From Tubiluchus corallicola (taxonomy: Eukaryota; Priapulida; Priapulimorpha; Priapulimorphida; Tubiluchidae): a stretch of DNA of 64,000 bases. Below, one piece after another: positions 31,801 through 43,727 of this stretch. The position numbers and the translations under genes are program-made. The notes beneath the pieces are model-generated. The model made no database searches and was not told where the DNA came from. It worked only from the letters and a program-made list of their open reading frames with translations. The stretch is from positions 592,501-656,500 of the forward strand of contig JAQGDQ010000073.1 of NCBI GenBank assembly GCA_030141605.1, in the 5' to 3' direction. Position 1 is the stretch's first letter; each line of letters begins with the position of its first letter.

Positions 31801-34171
31801 TATGATGACATCCTTTAAGTACACAACGTTAACCGTTAGTCTTAATTCACAATACTGCTAGCTGATCAGTATCATTTGGAAACAACAGTTTTTTCTATAA
31901 AAGAACGAAGTATTATCCTGACCACCACACAACAACAACTTGTTCAGCATTTCATACGTTTTTCATTCATTTAAACTATGCATACGACCATTTTAATAGT
32001 AATACTTTATATTTATATGGTGTGCGTGCATCTAAAGCTAATTACAAACTCTGAATGTTAATTGTATCAGTGAATATCTAGTAAATGTCACTGAATATCA
32101 GTGATTTGTATTAAATATATTTATAAGGATGAGTAATATGCGGCCCCAAACTTTGGGTTGGTAGAAAAAGTTGTTTGTTAGCTTTGAAACATATGTTGGA
32201 ATGATTGAACTGAGCAACCAGTGTACCAGTAAAAGTTAGCGGTTGCATTTAATTGCATTGATACAGTTAATTGGTACAATATTCGTAATAATTTACTGTA
32301 CACTACGTTTCTGCATTAAATAAAATGTTAGAATAATATAATAAAAACGTTTTCATTAACTTTTGCTTTGTCTACTTTTACGCTTTTCAGCCACAACGGC
32401 GAAAATTTTCTTCAATAAACAAAAGAGAAACCGTTTATCATTAGTTTTTTAACTTTAGATTCTAAATTTAAAAGAAGAAATATGCGAAAATCAGGTTGAA
32501 CATATTTTATAATTGGCTGACTGTGAACAATTTGACAAAAACTTTTTAACGATGCCTTTTGATAAGTACCTAATCGTTGTTATAGTGGTTCTTCAACTTT
32601 TAATTTTACGTTGCAAATGGTCTTGCAGTGAAAGAAACGTAAGGGTTTCCTACCTTAAGGACTGTCCTTTTGTTGTTCAACTGCAATCCTGGTACACAGT
32701 TTCCTGGTCCAAAATCTGAAGATTTGGTAAAACTATCCGTAAACGAATTGTGCGAACCTGAATAATAAAAACTCAGTATTTGTGGCAGCATTTGCTATGG
32801 GAGTAATATCAATCCTCATTTGGCTTCAGCGCTTTAGTGGATCACTACTCCTGATGCACAGGTTTTATGATTATACCTTGTCTGACCAAAATCTCTTAGT
32901 ATGATAAGAATTTTAGAGTCCACAAAAGGCTGAAACGGGACGCATCTTTCAGAAGTTTTTATACTAAGCAGTTATGGCACTGAATCAGCCCGAAGTCGAA
33001 ATAACTCATGTTCGATGGTTAGGTTTTAACTCTGGAAAGGTTATAATTATTGATGAGATTGATGAGAACTCTGCTACTGAACAAATAAACCGACCATTAG
33101 CAAAGTAAATTAAATGCAAACATTGCAGAGTACCTTTAAAATGGAAATATAATCAAACTTGCATAGTTTTGAAAACAGGGATATATTTTGTAACTGCGGA
33201 AATTTTAGTCGGGGATATTCGGTTGAGGACGAACACGGCATTGTAGGCACTTGGCATGATGAACAACTTTTTCATTTTCCAAACCAGACTTAATGAAAAG
33301 AAAATTTACTCAACCTAGATTTGAACAATGTGTTTTGGATGGCAAGTCCAACGTTATAAGTAAGACCAAACCCAGCTCCTTGCGATCATAACAGATTCCT
33401 AACATAATCATAATCTTTAGTTACGCTAGAGAAATCTTTTGCTAATTAGATTACTTCTTGTAAATTAATTTTGATTCAATGGTCCACTGTAACTAATTTT
33501 AATTTAAAATTGTTCACAATCCTAATTTCGATATTTTTTATTAAGTAATGAACCGTAGTTATTGAATTTCTGACCGAAAGTAAGTAAATGGCAAAAACCT
33601 TGAACTGAGCCTTGATTTGAACCAAAGTGCTTAAAAACACAAGCTCAGCGATATGAGAACTAAACCAAAAATGTTTTGTAATCATGGCAGCTCATAATTA
33701 AATTTTAATAGCTCGGTTCCACGTGCTTGGCGTGCTTGGGTATTTGGTTAAAAATATAATACAAATATTATATACTGTAGCTCAACAAAGCCATATTATA
33801 AATGTTGTAAATAACTAACTAACTGCACTGCTATATTAACTTATATGTTTGATAGTTACTTATGATATGTACTGTGTGTAATTGAAATATTAGTCTCTGT
33901 GTCTTTGTTCTGAAATAAAAGTATTCAAGGAATAAATGCATAATTTTCAGTTAGCAGATACAAGAGCTCATACTCAAATTGCAAAATGATGTAAGAAAGC
34001 AAGCAGCTAAAGAACTAATGACATACCAGGTATAGCTAGGGCATTGATAGGAACATTTGCCGTTATAGAATCTGGTAATTCCGACATCCATTTTTCCCTG
34101 TTTATACGTGCGTTAGCGTGCTGTAGTAATCTACAAAACACCAACAAACCGGACACGAAACAGCACTTCAT
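28827..34171 (-). CDS. Secreted PI-PLC X-domain protein, copy A (active site altered)
   Basis: Three exons (34171-34027, 32757-32654, 29696-28827) join in phase to 372 residues; introns are 1269 and 2957 bases with GT/AG ends. Residues 1-21 form a signal peptide ending HANA. The X domain begins at NVPINALAIPGSHNS with the first catalytic His at 51. The second appears as His119 in NFTHGF. The usual RYFDLR box reads RYFEGA (102-107), so the Asp is Glu and the Arg equivalent is Ala. Later landmarks are KEVVILEYTGFY, FPTLKELW, TPAFLPPERV, DQYLGMYARHL and INIMLVDF. The C-terminus is hydrophobic (IEIFSFVVMICHFTFAFVNY), which suggests a GPI-attachment or membrane tail. Family members cleave phosphatidylinositol or GPI anchors at the cell surface. 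The altered box makes reduced activity likely (inference). A tandem paralogue lies 907 bases upstream. Confidence 0.85.
30030..30930. repeat. Degenerate minisatellite in PLC-X copy A intron 2
   Basis: A unit resembling CATCACTGTACTT followed by GATGTACTGCATCTGGCATC recurs irregularly, at about 30042-30085, 30589-30615, 30705-30745, 30780-30795 and 30813-30850. Spacing is uneven and the copies diverge, so this is an old tandem or cluster repeat. Confidence 0.5.
33570..33670 (-). mobile_element. SINE-like tRNA head (family C) in PLC-X copy A intron 1
   Basis: On the minus strand a segment ending GGTTCAAATCAAGGCTC has a B-box-like core and shares GGTTCAAATC with the copy near 43530. The ends cannot be set by eye. 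Confidence 0.35.
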
Positions 34172-35044
34172 TAGGATTTAGACGAAAAAATGAAAGCACT
34201 GTTTTTTGCCAGCACTGTTTAACGCCTCTGGATATCATAATAAACAAACAACAAAGTTTCTGTTGTTAGGTCACACGTCATGCTATTCATGAATTCATGA
34301 CGCAAAGTGCTAGAGACCAATACGCATCCAAGCGCGCAACTATATCCATCACAAAAAACAACAATATTCAGTGCAGCGGCTGAGTTGTTGCCAAAATGTA
34401 ACAGCAACACCAACTGGCGCAGCTATTACCGCTATTGCCGTTAACGACAACAACAACAATAATAATTAATTATGAAATAGAATTTTAAATAGCAGTAATG
34501 TGATTTTTCTAGCATAATTGATACGGATATTCGACATAAGTCATCGTACATCCAATATTGGAACTCATTATTAACCTCTGCATTTATTATTTAAACTAAC
34601 CTGTGCTCCTCTTGAACAGTTTTCTATCTTGTGTATTTAGTTTTATAATCTGTATCACTTATTTGTTTTTATATAGTGCTTTGTGTATTGATTTAAATCT
34701 ATCTCACTCTCATCGCAGATGCTTCGATACTATGCTGGATTGCGGTCCCGTCACAGTTATGTGTATTAATTAACTCCTGTCGTTGAAGTATAAATCCTGG
34801 TTTACAGTGATAAATATTTTGCTAAAATTGAAACTTAGCTCTTAACCAAGCTTCTCGTTACACCTCAAAACAATCGAAATCAGCAAAATATGAATGGAAA
34901 ATTCGTTTTTAACTGCTAATAAATTCTAAACAGCAAAGAAAACATGATGAAGAGGCATAGTAAGTTTGTGAAATAATCCACATTAATTCATCTGGATCCA
35001 TTGTTTGTAAAAAATATCCATCTTGACGTATAATCTCGCTTGTA
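34172..35044. other. Spacer between the two PLC-X genes
   Basis: About 900 bases holding the presumed promoter of copy A and the short 3' end of copy B. A (CAA)n-like stretch lies near 34446-34465. No clear TATA box or other motif is seen. Confidence 0.4.
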
Positions 35045-35072
35045 TTTATTGTCTTATTTATTTATTTATTAT
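35045..35072 (-). terminator. Overlapping poly(A) signals of PLC-X copy B
   Basis: The TTTATT runs on the plus strand give several AATAAA hexamers on the minus strand within about 35 bases of the stop codon at 35079. Confidence 0.5.
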
Positions 35073-35078
35073 TAGTAG

Positions 35079-37555
35079 TCAACGATAAGTAGCTACATAA
35101 CCGAAGAATGCAAATACAAAAACAGGAATTATATCGCACTGATTCAAGGGAGAACGAGAATCAGGTAAATCTGCCGTTACTCGAATTAGATTCGCCTTAT
35201 AAGTTCGACCATTTGTAAGTATTATTTCATCGATTATTCCACTTTTTTGTACAAAATCTAGCAGCACAATATTAACGGTACCTACATCGGTACCTGCTTT
35301 AACATTATCAGCACTAAACCAGTCGACAACTTTACTGTTGATTTGCTTGGCGTATATTCCTAAATATTCATCGCTTTGTCTAAGTGTTGCCGGGTTGACC
35401 GTTTCCACTGGTAAGAAAGCCGGTGTGACGTAGAATTGGCTAACGTTTCTGAGTTTTTGTTGGTGGTTGTACTTCAGTTTTTCAATTAAGTTCGTAACGT
35501 TTATGTCCTCAATTGTACCTTGTACCCATGCTTCAACTTCGCTCCTGTCCATGTGTCTGCCTGGCCAGAAGAAGTCTTTCATTTGCGGCTCCTCTGCCCT
35601 GGAATTATGGTATATAAGAATAACTTGTCGGTTTTCATTCCAAAGGTCCTTTAAGGTAGGGAACGTTGTATTCTGGCCACTAATGCTCGGTGGTGGGGCC
35701 AGCATATCCTTAAATATTTTTTTAGTGTAGGTGAGTATACTGTCATGCAGAACTGATGGTATGCCATAAAAATCAGTGAAATCAATGACCACAACTTCTT
35801 TTTTGTGAGAACGTAAAAAACTGTAAATTTCGCGCTCAATGTGATCTAACCGGTTGCAGAGGAGGCCGTTTGTGAAGTTTAGGTAACCGTGTTCATCCTC
35901 GTATGAGAAACGATGAGCCAGTCTAGCTTCGAAGTAGCGTATGCCTTTTATTAATTGTTCTTCAGGCGAAACATTCTGGCATTTACACCAACGCTGAAAA
36001 AACAATAGGTAACATTTAAAGGAAGGACCTACCCTCGAAGAACATTTATATTATTTTAATATACAATAACAGATATTGAAATCAACACACAATATATGTA
36101 CATGGAATGCTTTGCTTAAAAAGGTAAAAGAAATTTGATTATTTTTTATCTCCCACCAAACGAACGTCGCTGCTGGTATATATATAAAGAAAATGATGTA
36201 AGCTGGTCTGCTGGGCAGCGTGAATGCTGTGAAGGCAAGCTGTGATGAAAGTACGCGTTGAGAAAGTTCTACAGTTCACTCTGAAGCTCAATTATTCTAG
36301 GGTTGTACTTAACTGTGTTTATGTAAAAATTAGTCGTTTGATCAATTATGACCAAGGTTAAAGTGGTTACATAGCTTTAACCCAACAGGATTATACCGTA
36401 AAATGTGTAAGAAGTATACATTAATTGCGTAAATGTAATTAATTTACAGACTTTTGTTGACAGATAGATACAGAGGGTGCCTGTTACGTAATTTGAGCTT
36501 TGCTCAGTTTATACAAGCTATGCGAATGTATGCGAACGTATATTTACTTATATACGTGATGAGAATATATGTAGTTGAGCGGATATGAGTGTGCTTAGTG
36601 AAACAAACCCGACACCTGTCAGTTAATGGATCACAGACGAATGCTAAAAACAGTTTTGTGATTTTATTTACCACTTTGTTTTCTTTCATTTCTGCTGCTG
36701 AGTAAGCATGTGTACGTCTAGGAGCGTAGGTAGAACACCTCTGTTTGTTTAGTGTTTCAGTTTAGAAGACTATTCATGATTAATCAGGTTCAGGCTAAAG
36801 CCTGTTTCTCTGTGCTGATGTTATGTCAAAATATCCTCTATATAAGACTGGCACAAGGTCTGCTATAAACTACAGATCAGTATTTACATACCAGGAAGAT
36901 TTCATTGCCGAAACTTGAGTTGGCTGGCAAACATTTGTCTGGTCCTTGGGTGGTGTCAGCGGTGAAAGTACTACTGAGTGAACCGTGTGATCCTGAACGA
37001 AAAGAGAATGTCATTTTAACAGGTGCTTAACTGTTAGTAGTAGAATAAAAAGGAAATGGTTCTTTTGAACATTCATATAGCACTATTTCACACTGCATGG
37101 CTGATAACGAACAAGATATAGTTAAACCGGTAAGCAGCACCGGGGCCTGAAAGAGAATGTTGGGCCACCGGGCAATCGAATCATCGAAGGCATATCCTCT
37201 AAATATTTGAAAATAAATGAAGGCTTTATGAAAGCCAATATGAAGGCTTTATGTTGACATAAATAAGTACATGTGCAAAGAAAGTCACTATGCTAACGAC
37301 TTTGACAAAGAAGGTGTGAAGGTCACAGATTTGTTTTATTCACGTCATTAATTAAAGATGCTACAGCAATTAAATGTGCTACATGTAATTAAGTGTGCAA
37401 ATGTATTTGGCCTTACCTGGTAAAGCCAGCGCGTTAATAGGAACTTTTTCTGTGATGTGGTCCGGCAGTTGTTCCATCCATCGCTCGTTCTGTTGTGCAA
37501 TAACCAACAACAGACACTGAAGTAAAAGCAAACACCAAAACAATTTCAACAGCAT
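35079..37555 (-). CDS. Secreted PI-PLC X-domain protein, copy B (probable pseudoenzyme)
   Basis: Three exons (37555-37417, 36992-36892, 35993-35079) join in phase to 384 residues; introns are 424 and 898 bases. Intron phases and positions match those of copy A, so the two arose by tandem duplication. Residues 1-20 are a strong signal peptide (MLLKLFWCLLLLQCLLLVIA). The X domain starts at KVPINALALPGSHGS, with the first catalytic His at 49. RYFEAR (99-104) keeps the Arg, but the expected second catalytic His is Asn122 in NFTNGL. Conserved blocks KEVVVIDFTDFY, FPTLKDLW, HMDRSEVEAW, TPAFLPVETV, DEYLGIYAKQI and VNIVLLDF follow. The tail after SPLNQCD is hydrophobic (IIPVFVFAFFGYVATYR), consistent with a GPI signal. 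Loss of that His predicts little or no hydrolysis; a binding or regulatory role is inference. Confidence 0.87.
36710..36835 (+). mobile_element. SINE body fragment (family B) in PLC-X copy B intron 2
   Basis: The segment reading CACCTCTGTTTGTTTAGTGT and, after a gap, GATTAATCAGGTTCAGGCTA aligns with the body of the SINE at 20139-20440 (GATGCCTCTGTTCGTTCAGT and GATAATGAGTCAGGCTGC). It lies in the sense of the plus strand, antisense to the host gene. Confidence 0.45.
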
Positions 37556-39379
37556 CCAAATTCAATACAATGTTGATGCCAAAGAAATCCGTTTTGGTGA
37601 GTGCATGGCTTTGTTTGGGTTGTTATGAACCACGTTGCCACAGCGACCAGCATAGCAACATGTACACTTATTTTCTTCCAACTATTTAATGCCTATATAA
37701 TCTCACGGTTTTTGATTTAAAACCTATAGACCTATTAATTATCAACTTACAATGCCCAGCATAAAATATTTAATGTAGGGAGACTCAACTCTTTAGAAAT
37801 ATGTTTATACCTGAGTGATCTTTAACGCTCGTATTTTTGCTTATCTTAATTGAAGCCCAAATATTTTAAGTTCGCAGATATAATAACCTCACCATGTTTC
37901 CAAATATCACGGTTATATCTTTTTTAATTGCCTTACTTACCATTGTTTTTCTGCATGTATTGTGATAAATTTGAATTTGAAACAACTGTAGTTCTGCGTG
38001 TAAAATCCATAGACCTGATGCCAATATAAGTGATAATATTGCAGTTCATTAATAACATATGACAAGCATAGCGTATGTGCAAGCATCAACGATGAAGATG
38101 TGAAGTTCTGCAACCACCACCGGTTTGATGTGTGACTGCCTCTTAAGTACTTGCGTGACGTCATATGTACGTCATGTGTTTTGGAATGGGTTCTCACTAC
38201 ACAACACACATTGCCAGACTTTTTCTTTACTTATGCTTTCTTTTTGTTTTGAGAAAAGTTTATAAAGAAAGCGAAATTTTATGATAATCATTCTACTGCA
38301 AGGCTTGTATTACATCGTCTGTCGTCAATTACACCACTCTGCGTCATTACAAGCACAAATCATCATTACCGCCCGCCGTCATATACGGCGACACACTGTC
38401 ATCAGCAGGTACAGCGTGATAAGATAAGATGAAATGCACTTTATAGCAGGTAGACATACACACACACTCACATATAAAATACTGTCACAATAAATTAATT
38501 TACAAATAAAAAAATTGGCAAAATGCATGCACAAAAATTTAAACTTATTAGATGTCTTCTGCATACAGCCAATTTATCCAATATTGATACATTTTAGATA
38601 AAAAGATACAATGGGTGTTAAAAGTTTCATTTATCGAAATGTTATGATTATTAAAAAGCCGCATTTTCAGACAGTAAATAGTTTTCCGTAGATTAACGTC
38701 CAAAAGGACCAATCGCGATCAAAACGCATGCTTCTGGCAGAGCAATCAGAGGGTTGTTTAAAAAAGCACGCGTATTCTTTTATTATATAGTGACTTTCAT
38801 ACGTTTAAAACTATAATGTAGTAAAAGCTGTGCTAAAGTTGGGCATCAAAATGCTCAGGACATCGTGAAAGCACATCCCATTACAACTTACAAACATTAA
38901 CTCATTGTGCAATACAATGCAAAAACTCTACGCTTGTAAACGTGTGAATCAACTAGTACGAACTGATAAAGAACCACGTACTGTGTCAGATTAGCAATCA
39001 CTGGCTTATAACAACGCGTGAAGCAAACCGAACTGGGAAAGCCAGAAAAGAGTGTATTTAATATAGATGACGAATTTGAACAGAATAGCAACAAGTTCTT
39101 TGTTTCATTTGTAACCACTTTATTACCATCGTCAGAAAATTTGTTAAATAACCTGTATATAGATTGCTCAATTGTAACTTCGCTTATAAATTATTCATTT
39201 TTCACTTTAATTCATTAATATGCATTTACTATATTTAACAAATATGACCTTGCTAGAACGACGAATAAGCTTAGAAATATAACATTCTTTTAAACAAATG
39301 TTATCCTATTAATTTAACAGGAAAAGATAAACACGAAATATATGTTTTCATAAAAAACATTAATATTATTATTATTATT

Positions 39380-39436
<57 letters not shown>

Positions 39437-39481
39437 GGTGTTGTTGTTGTTGGTGTTGGTGTTGTTGTTGTTGTTGTTGTT

Positions 39482-39528
<47 letters not shown>

Positions 39529-40278
39529 ATGCGGATCACGGAAACAAGTTATGGCCTAAGTTAATAAATTATGAACAACAGACATTTTAGTTAGAGTTTA
39601 AGTGTAAAAAACAAGTTAATTTAACTTGCAGCTACTGTCTACAAAGTGGTATTTTAATCGGCCTAGTAATGTCAGAATCAAAGAAGCTATTACTACTTTG
39701 AAATATGCAATGGCTACTATGGCTACATTAAAATTAAAGTACTATTTATTTTACTTATAAAATTTCTTTAGTGTCATTAAGACATACGTACTTACAAACT
39801 TTACTGTTATGTTTAAAAATTGCGCGTTTGAAAACGTAAACGTGTTAACAGTGAACACGAATACCATGTTTTGAGCGTACGCACATTTACCTTCTCCGGT
39901 TCATCCGGCTAGGTTATAATGATGGTGACGCGGTAGGTCAAATAATGTGACGAGGCCTTTAGATTTACAATAATTCAGCTACATCACCTAATTAAAACCG
40001 AAATAGTTTGTAGACCGTCTTAATATCATGCGCTTGCCATTAGTTGAGTTAAAGACACGTGATGCACCGTTGCTACGTGAATGCTAAGAAACTGCCGCGT
40101 TATTGCCACTGTCGCTGTTACCCATGAAATGTACAAGAGCCTCATCCTCATCCTCGCTCACACCGAAGTTGTTTTGAGTAGTAGAGTCCGGCTAATGTAA
40201 GTTTGCTAAAAGCACGCCGCTATTAAATATTATAAGAAAGGAACTTTAGAAATAAAAATACTTCAATATTGAAACTAA
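37556..40278. other. Spacer between PLC-X copy B and the Gly/Tyr gene
   Basis: Carries the presumed promoter of PLC-X copy B near 37.6 kb, a short hairpin (GCCGT/ACGGC near 38379-38393) and the long TTG repeat. No gene was recognised. Confidence 0.5.
39364..39528. repeat. (ATT)n(TTG)n compound microsatellite
   Basis: A short ATT run leads into about 49 units of TTG with a few GGTG and TATTG interruptions. It yields a spurious poly-Leu frame. Confidence 0.96.
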
Positions 40279-41978
40279 TCAGTGGTAGTAGCTGTGTTTT
40301 TTATAATTTCCATATGATGGTTTGTAGTAACTTCTTCGTTTGTAATGCTTTCGTCCGTAACCGTAAGGTTTCTTGTAGTATCTTGATTTTCTGTAGCGTC
40401 TGCGGCGTCCGTAGTATGGCTTGCGGTACGAATATGAATATCTACCGTAACTAGGATAACCATAACCATAGCCATGTCCATAGCTTCCGTATACTACGCC
40501 GCGATTTCTGTAGCCGCCGTACCCTCCTCCGTAATGACCTCCATATCCACCATAAGAAACTTTTCTGAATCGTCCATTTCCGTAGTAGTCATTCTTGTAG
40601 GTGGCAGCAACTTTGCTATGTCCGTCTCTGTAGCCTTTTTCGTAGGCATAATCAACAGCCGCATCCACATCCCCACCATGATAATCATCATCGTTATGGT
40701 AAGAATCCTTAGCTTTGTAGGTAGAGCCATGATATCCATCATTATATCCTGACCCGGCGTATCCTTTATTGTGCCCACCACCATAGCCGTATGATGAATA
40801 ACTTTTTTTGTAGCCATAACCTCCATGACCACTGTCATAGCCACTACCATAACCGGAAGAGGAATATCCCTTCCTATCATCATACTCTTGTTCGGGATAG
40901 CTGCTATAACTACTGTAACCTCCATATGTGACTGGTCTGTTGTATCCGGCATAACCATAACCGTAACTGGAGTATCCGTCTCCATAACCACCTCCGGCAA
41001 GACTCGCCGCTAAAACCTTAAAAAAGAAGTTGTTTCCTAAATAAGATTTTCCCTAAATAAGGCATGCAGCAGGGTGCTTCTCTATTTAATTGTGACAACA
41101 CAGTTTTGCGAAAAAATAACTACATCTCGCTTGATTTGCTTGTTTTTGCTACTGGTGATCATGAATGTGAACGAACCATTACGATTTTTCTTTTTCTTTC
41201 GCGCAATAAAAAAACAGAAAGAAAAAATTCTGTGAAAGTTTCAAAAGTTTTTTGGACATGCCATCAATGCCTCGGTTTTTGCCAAGGTTTTAAAATGTGC
41301 GATAAATCATAATTATGGTCAAGCAAAATAAAAATTAATTAATACCTTATACTTTGTTAATCATTACAGTTGAATAATAAATAATCACCAAAAAATTATG
41401 AAATATCATAACACACGTTTTCTGCTACATATTCAAAATGACAACGAAATTTGTTATATCATATTAGCCAAGATCTTAAATGCGGTGTTAAAGGTGATCA
41501 GCATTTAAATTATAGCATGTACCATCGCTATGATTTCATTTTTATCTGAACAATTTCAACTTAAGTATGATGGCGTCGGTCTCTTTATTTAACATATCTC
41601 TGTACAAGTTACATTTCTTGAGCAAAAATAGCACATTTTCTTCACGATATCTAGACGAGAAATTTAAAAATTGCTTAACGATACTAATTTATGATTTATA
41701 AGGTTATTACCTGTATTAGAAATTATCAGTAATAAATTAATAATAAAATATAAAGTTATTCACTGTATCAGAAATTACTAACCTTGAATAAATTTGTTTT
41801 TCCTATTGATTAATTAACTTAGCATATATAATATGCAGTAATATAATAATTCAGATTAAATTTTCTTCTAAAATAGCTCTTCTTCCCTGTAGCTGTAGGC
41901 GTAATAATTAATTATTATTATTGAATAATTAAAATAATTACTCACCGAACAAAGCAGCGTAAGAATCAGAAGTTTCAT
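40279..41978 (-). CDS. Secreted glycine/tyrosine-rich structural protein
   Basis: Two exons (41978-41946 and 41016-40279) join at a phase 0 intron of 929 bases to give 256 residues. The first exon encodes only MKLLILTLLCS, which with VLAASLA from exon 2 forms a signal peptide of about 18 residues. The mature part has a Gly/Tyr/Ser-rich region (GYGYAGY, SSYSSYP, GYGSGYDSGHGGYGY; to about 105), an acidic His/Asp-rich centre (YHNDDDYHGGDVDAAVDYAYEKG, shown here only in part by YHNDDDYHGG), a GGYGG block, and a strongly basic Tyr tail at 207-256 (YYGRRRRYRKSRYYKKP). No enzyme domain is present. Such GY-rich proteins with Arg/Lys/Tyr tails occur among molluscan shell-matrix proteins (shematrin-like) and other extracellular materials. 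The family assignment is by composition only; silk, byssus, cuticle or egg-coat proteins are alternatives. Confidence 0.8.
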
Positions 41979-43527
41979 GGCGTCAGAATAAAATCTACAA
42001 CAATTTACTTTTTACACTTTTAATACTGCGCCAAGTCTCCACTCCAGTTATCTTCTGACCAGGAAAAGTTTTCCCTTTTAAAGGCTTTTCAAACCAATTA
42101 GCTTCTCGTTGATTGACTACACAACTTTTGAGAAGCTTGCGAAACAGTGAGAAGGAAGGACAGCGTGCCAGTCTAAGTGAGTATATACCCCTGACACAGT
42201 TTTCTACTAATTACAACGAAGACTTTCACTACCACCATGCTCGAGTTTATCCACTGTCCCTGTCATTGTCATTGTCATTGTCACTAAATTCATTATAGTA
42301 ACTATCGTTATCCATGCACAAAAACGAAACAAAACTTCAATAAGCGACAGTAGCAGGCATAATATTAATCATCGTAAGAGATTAAATAAATATATGCTCC
42401 AACATTGTATAATTTGCATATAGATGCCATAAGCCCTACTATATAATTTGAAAAAATGCAATGGAAACTATTTCTTTGTTCGACATTACGTGCTGTGTCT
42501 GAGAAAGCTACCACTTTTTTACTACAATTACCGAAAGGCTATCGATTATCTATATCCTCTCATGTCAGTATGCCCAAAAACAATCAAAATAGTTTAGACT
42601 TTTAACTTATTTTCAGTATTATTTCCTAGTAAACAACTGGGCTTATTAATTAATCTAATATATATATTATTTGGATTTTCAATAAGCTTTGAGTGCCAAA
42701 ATATAAATTGTTTAATGCTGTCACACTAATTACGCTGAAATCGATGTATCCAAGAGCCAGCTTGCATATATTCCAAAACTACTTATTTTGTTGAATTACT
42801 AATATGCTAATTGCGTATAATTATTTGCTGGACAGTTCAGTGAGAAATTTGCTGAAAAGCATTGATGCGTAGGTGGTTTTAGACTGGTAAGCACCTTACA
42901 GTTTTTTTAACTATAGTTAGTCTTTCAATTGATGTGTAGTAGTGGTAGTGGTAGTAATAAGGATAATAGCATATTTTGACGTTTCTGAATACTGAGCCTC
43001 ATAAATTTGAATAGTTCAGATTCCGGGTGGTACATCTAAGTACCAATGCCATTTTACGAGTAATTCACGATGTTTCACGTGTGATGATAGTTCTGGTTGA
43101 CATTGACTTCGATGTTAACGCCTTCAGGCATCAACCTGCAGGTACTACTATCAGCGTGTCACATCATTCACAAATTTTTATTGCAATTGCCACTATTTTC
43201 AGGCAGATATTAGGTCATATTGGAACACCTAAGATTTACAAAAACCTGCGTGCAAAAACTTAATTTTATAAATGCAAAATAATTTATTGGTAGGAAGGCC
43301 AATAACCTTCACTTTGAAATTTTTTATCTAAAAATTTCAAACGGAATCACGCATGATGATTTAGCTTTTTGATCTTTCTCATATTTTTTTCTCGACATAA
43401 ATGATACGTTTGTATCCTAGAAATAATCTGTGCCATATTATTTAATTTTAATGTCAAATTTATTATTAACGCTGTTGCAAGCCCACATGTAATTAAATTT
43501 GGTACCGAAGTTGATACCGAAAACCAG
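41979..43527. other. Upstream flank of the Gly/Tyr gene and spacer
   Basis: Contains the promoter region of the Gly/Tyr gene and otherwise AT-rich sequence with no recognised gene. A TTGTCA tetra/hexamer run lies near 42261-42285. Confidence 0.45.
42075..42085 (-). promoter_or_regulatory. TATA-like element of the Gly/Tyr gene
   Basis: On the minus strand CCTTTAAAAGG lies about 100 bases upstream of the ATG at 41978. It would place transcription initiation roughly 70 bases before the start codon. It is the best TATA-like candidate by eye; there is no other support. Confidence 0.3.
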
Positions 43528-43604
43528 GAAATGTGAAAATGTTAAATGCAGCCTCGATTTGAACCATGGACTTTCTGCTTACTGATTCACTTGATACACT
43601 GAAT
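43528..43604 (-). mobile_element. SINE-like tRNA head (family C)
   Basis: Minus strand has an A-box-like region followed by CCATGGTTCAAATCGAGGC (B-box-like) and then TTTTCACATTTCC. The same order is seen in the copies near 17815 and 33570. Confidence 0.4.
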
Positions 43605-43648
43605 GATTTTAATGCATTGTATAATGTTTATAATCATGCATTAAAATC
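43605..43648. repeat. 12-bp perfect inverted repeat
   Basis: GATTTTAATGCA at 43605-43616 and its exact reverse complement at 43637-43648 flank a 20-base spacer. It adjoins the SINE-like head, so it may be part of that element's end or a small fold-back element. Confidence 0.6.
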
Positions 43649-43727
43649 AACGTGTACCTAACTAAAGATTTACACTGTTAGCTCGCAAATGCATCAAGAA
43701 CTAAACTACTAGTGCAATGTTGTCTAG

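Noticed and set aside
39381-39590. Poly-Leu frame and an apparent array of short repeats
   Set aside because: It is a TTG microsatellite. There are no spacer-repeat units, so it is not a CRISPR array.
40474-41013. Plus-strand and second minus-strand frames across the Gly/Tyr gene
   Set aside because: Shadow frames created by the repetitive codons of the GY-rich exon; none has a signal peptide or splice support.
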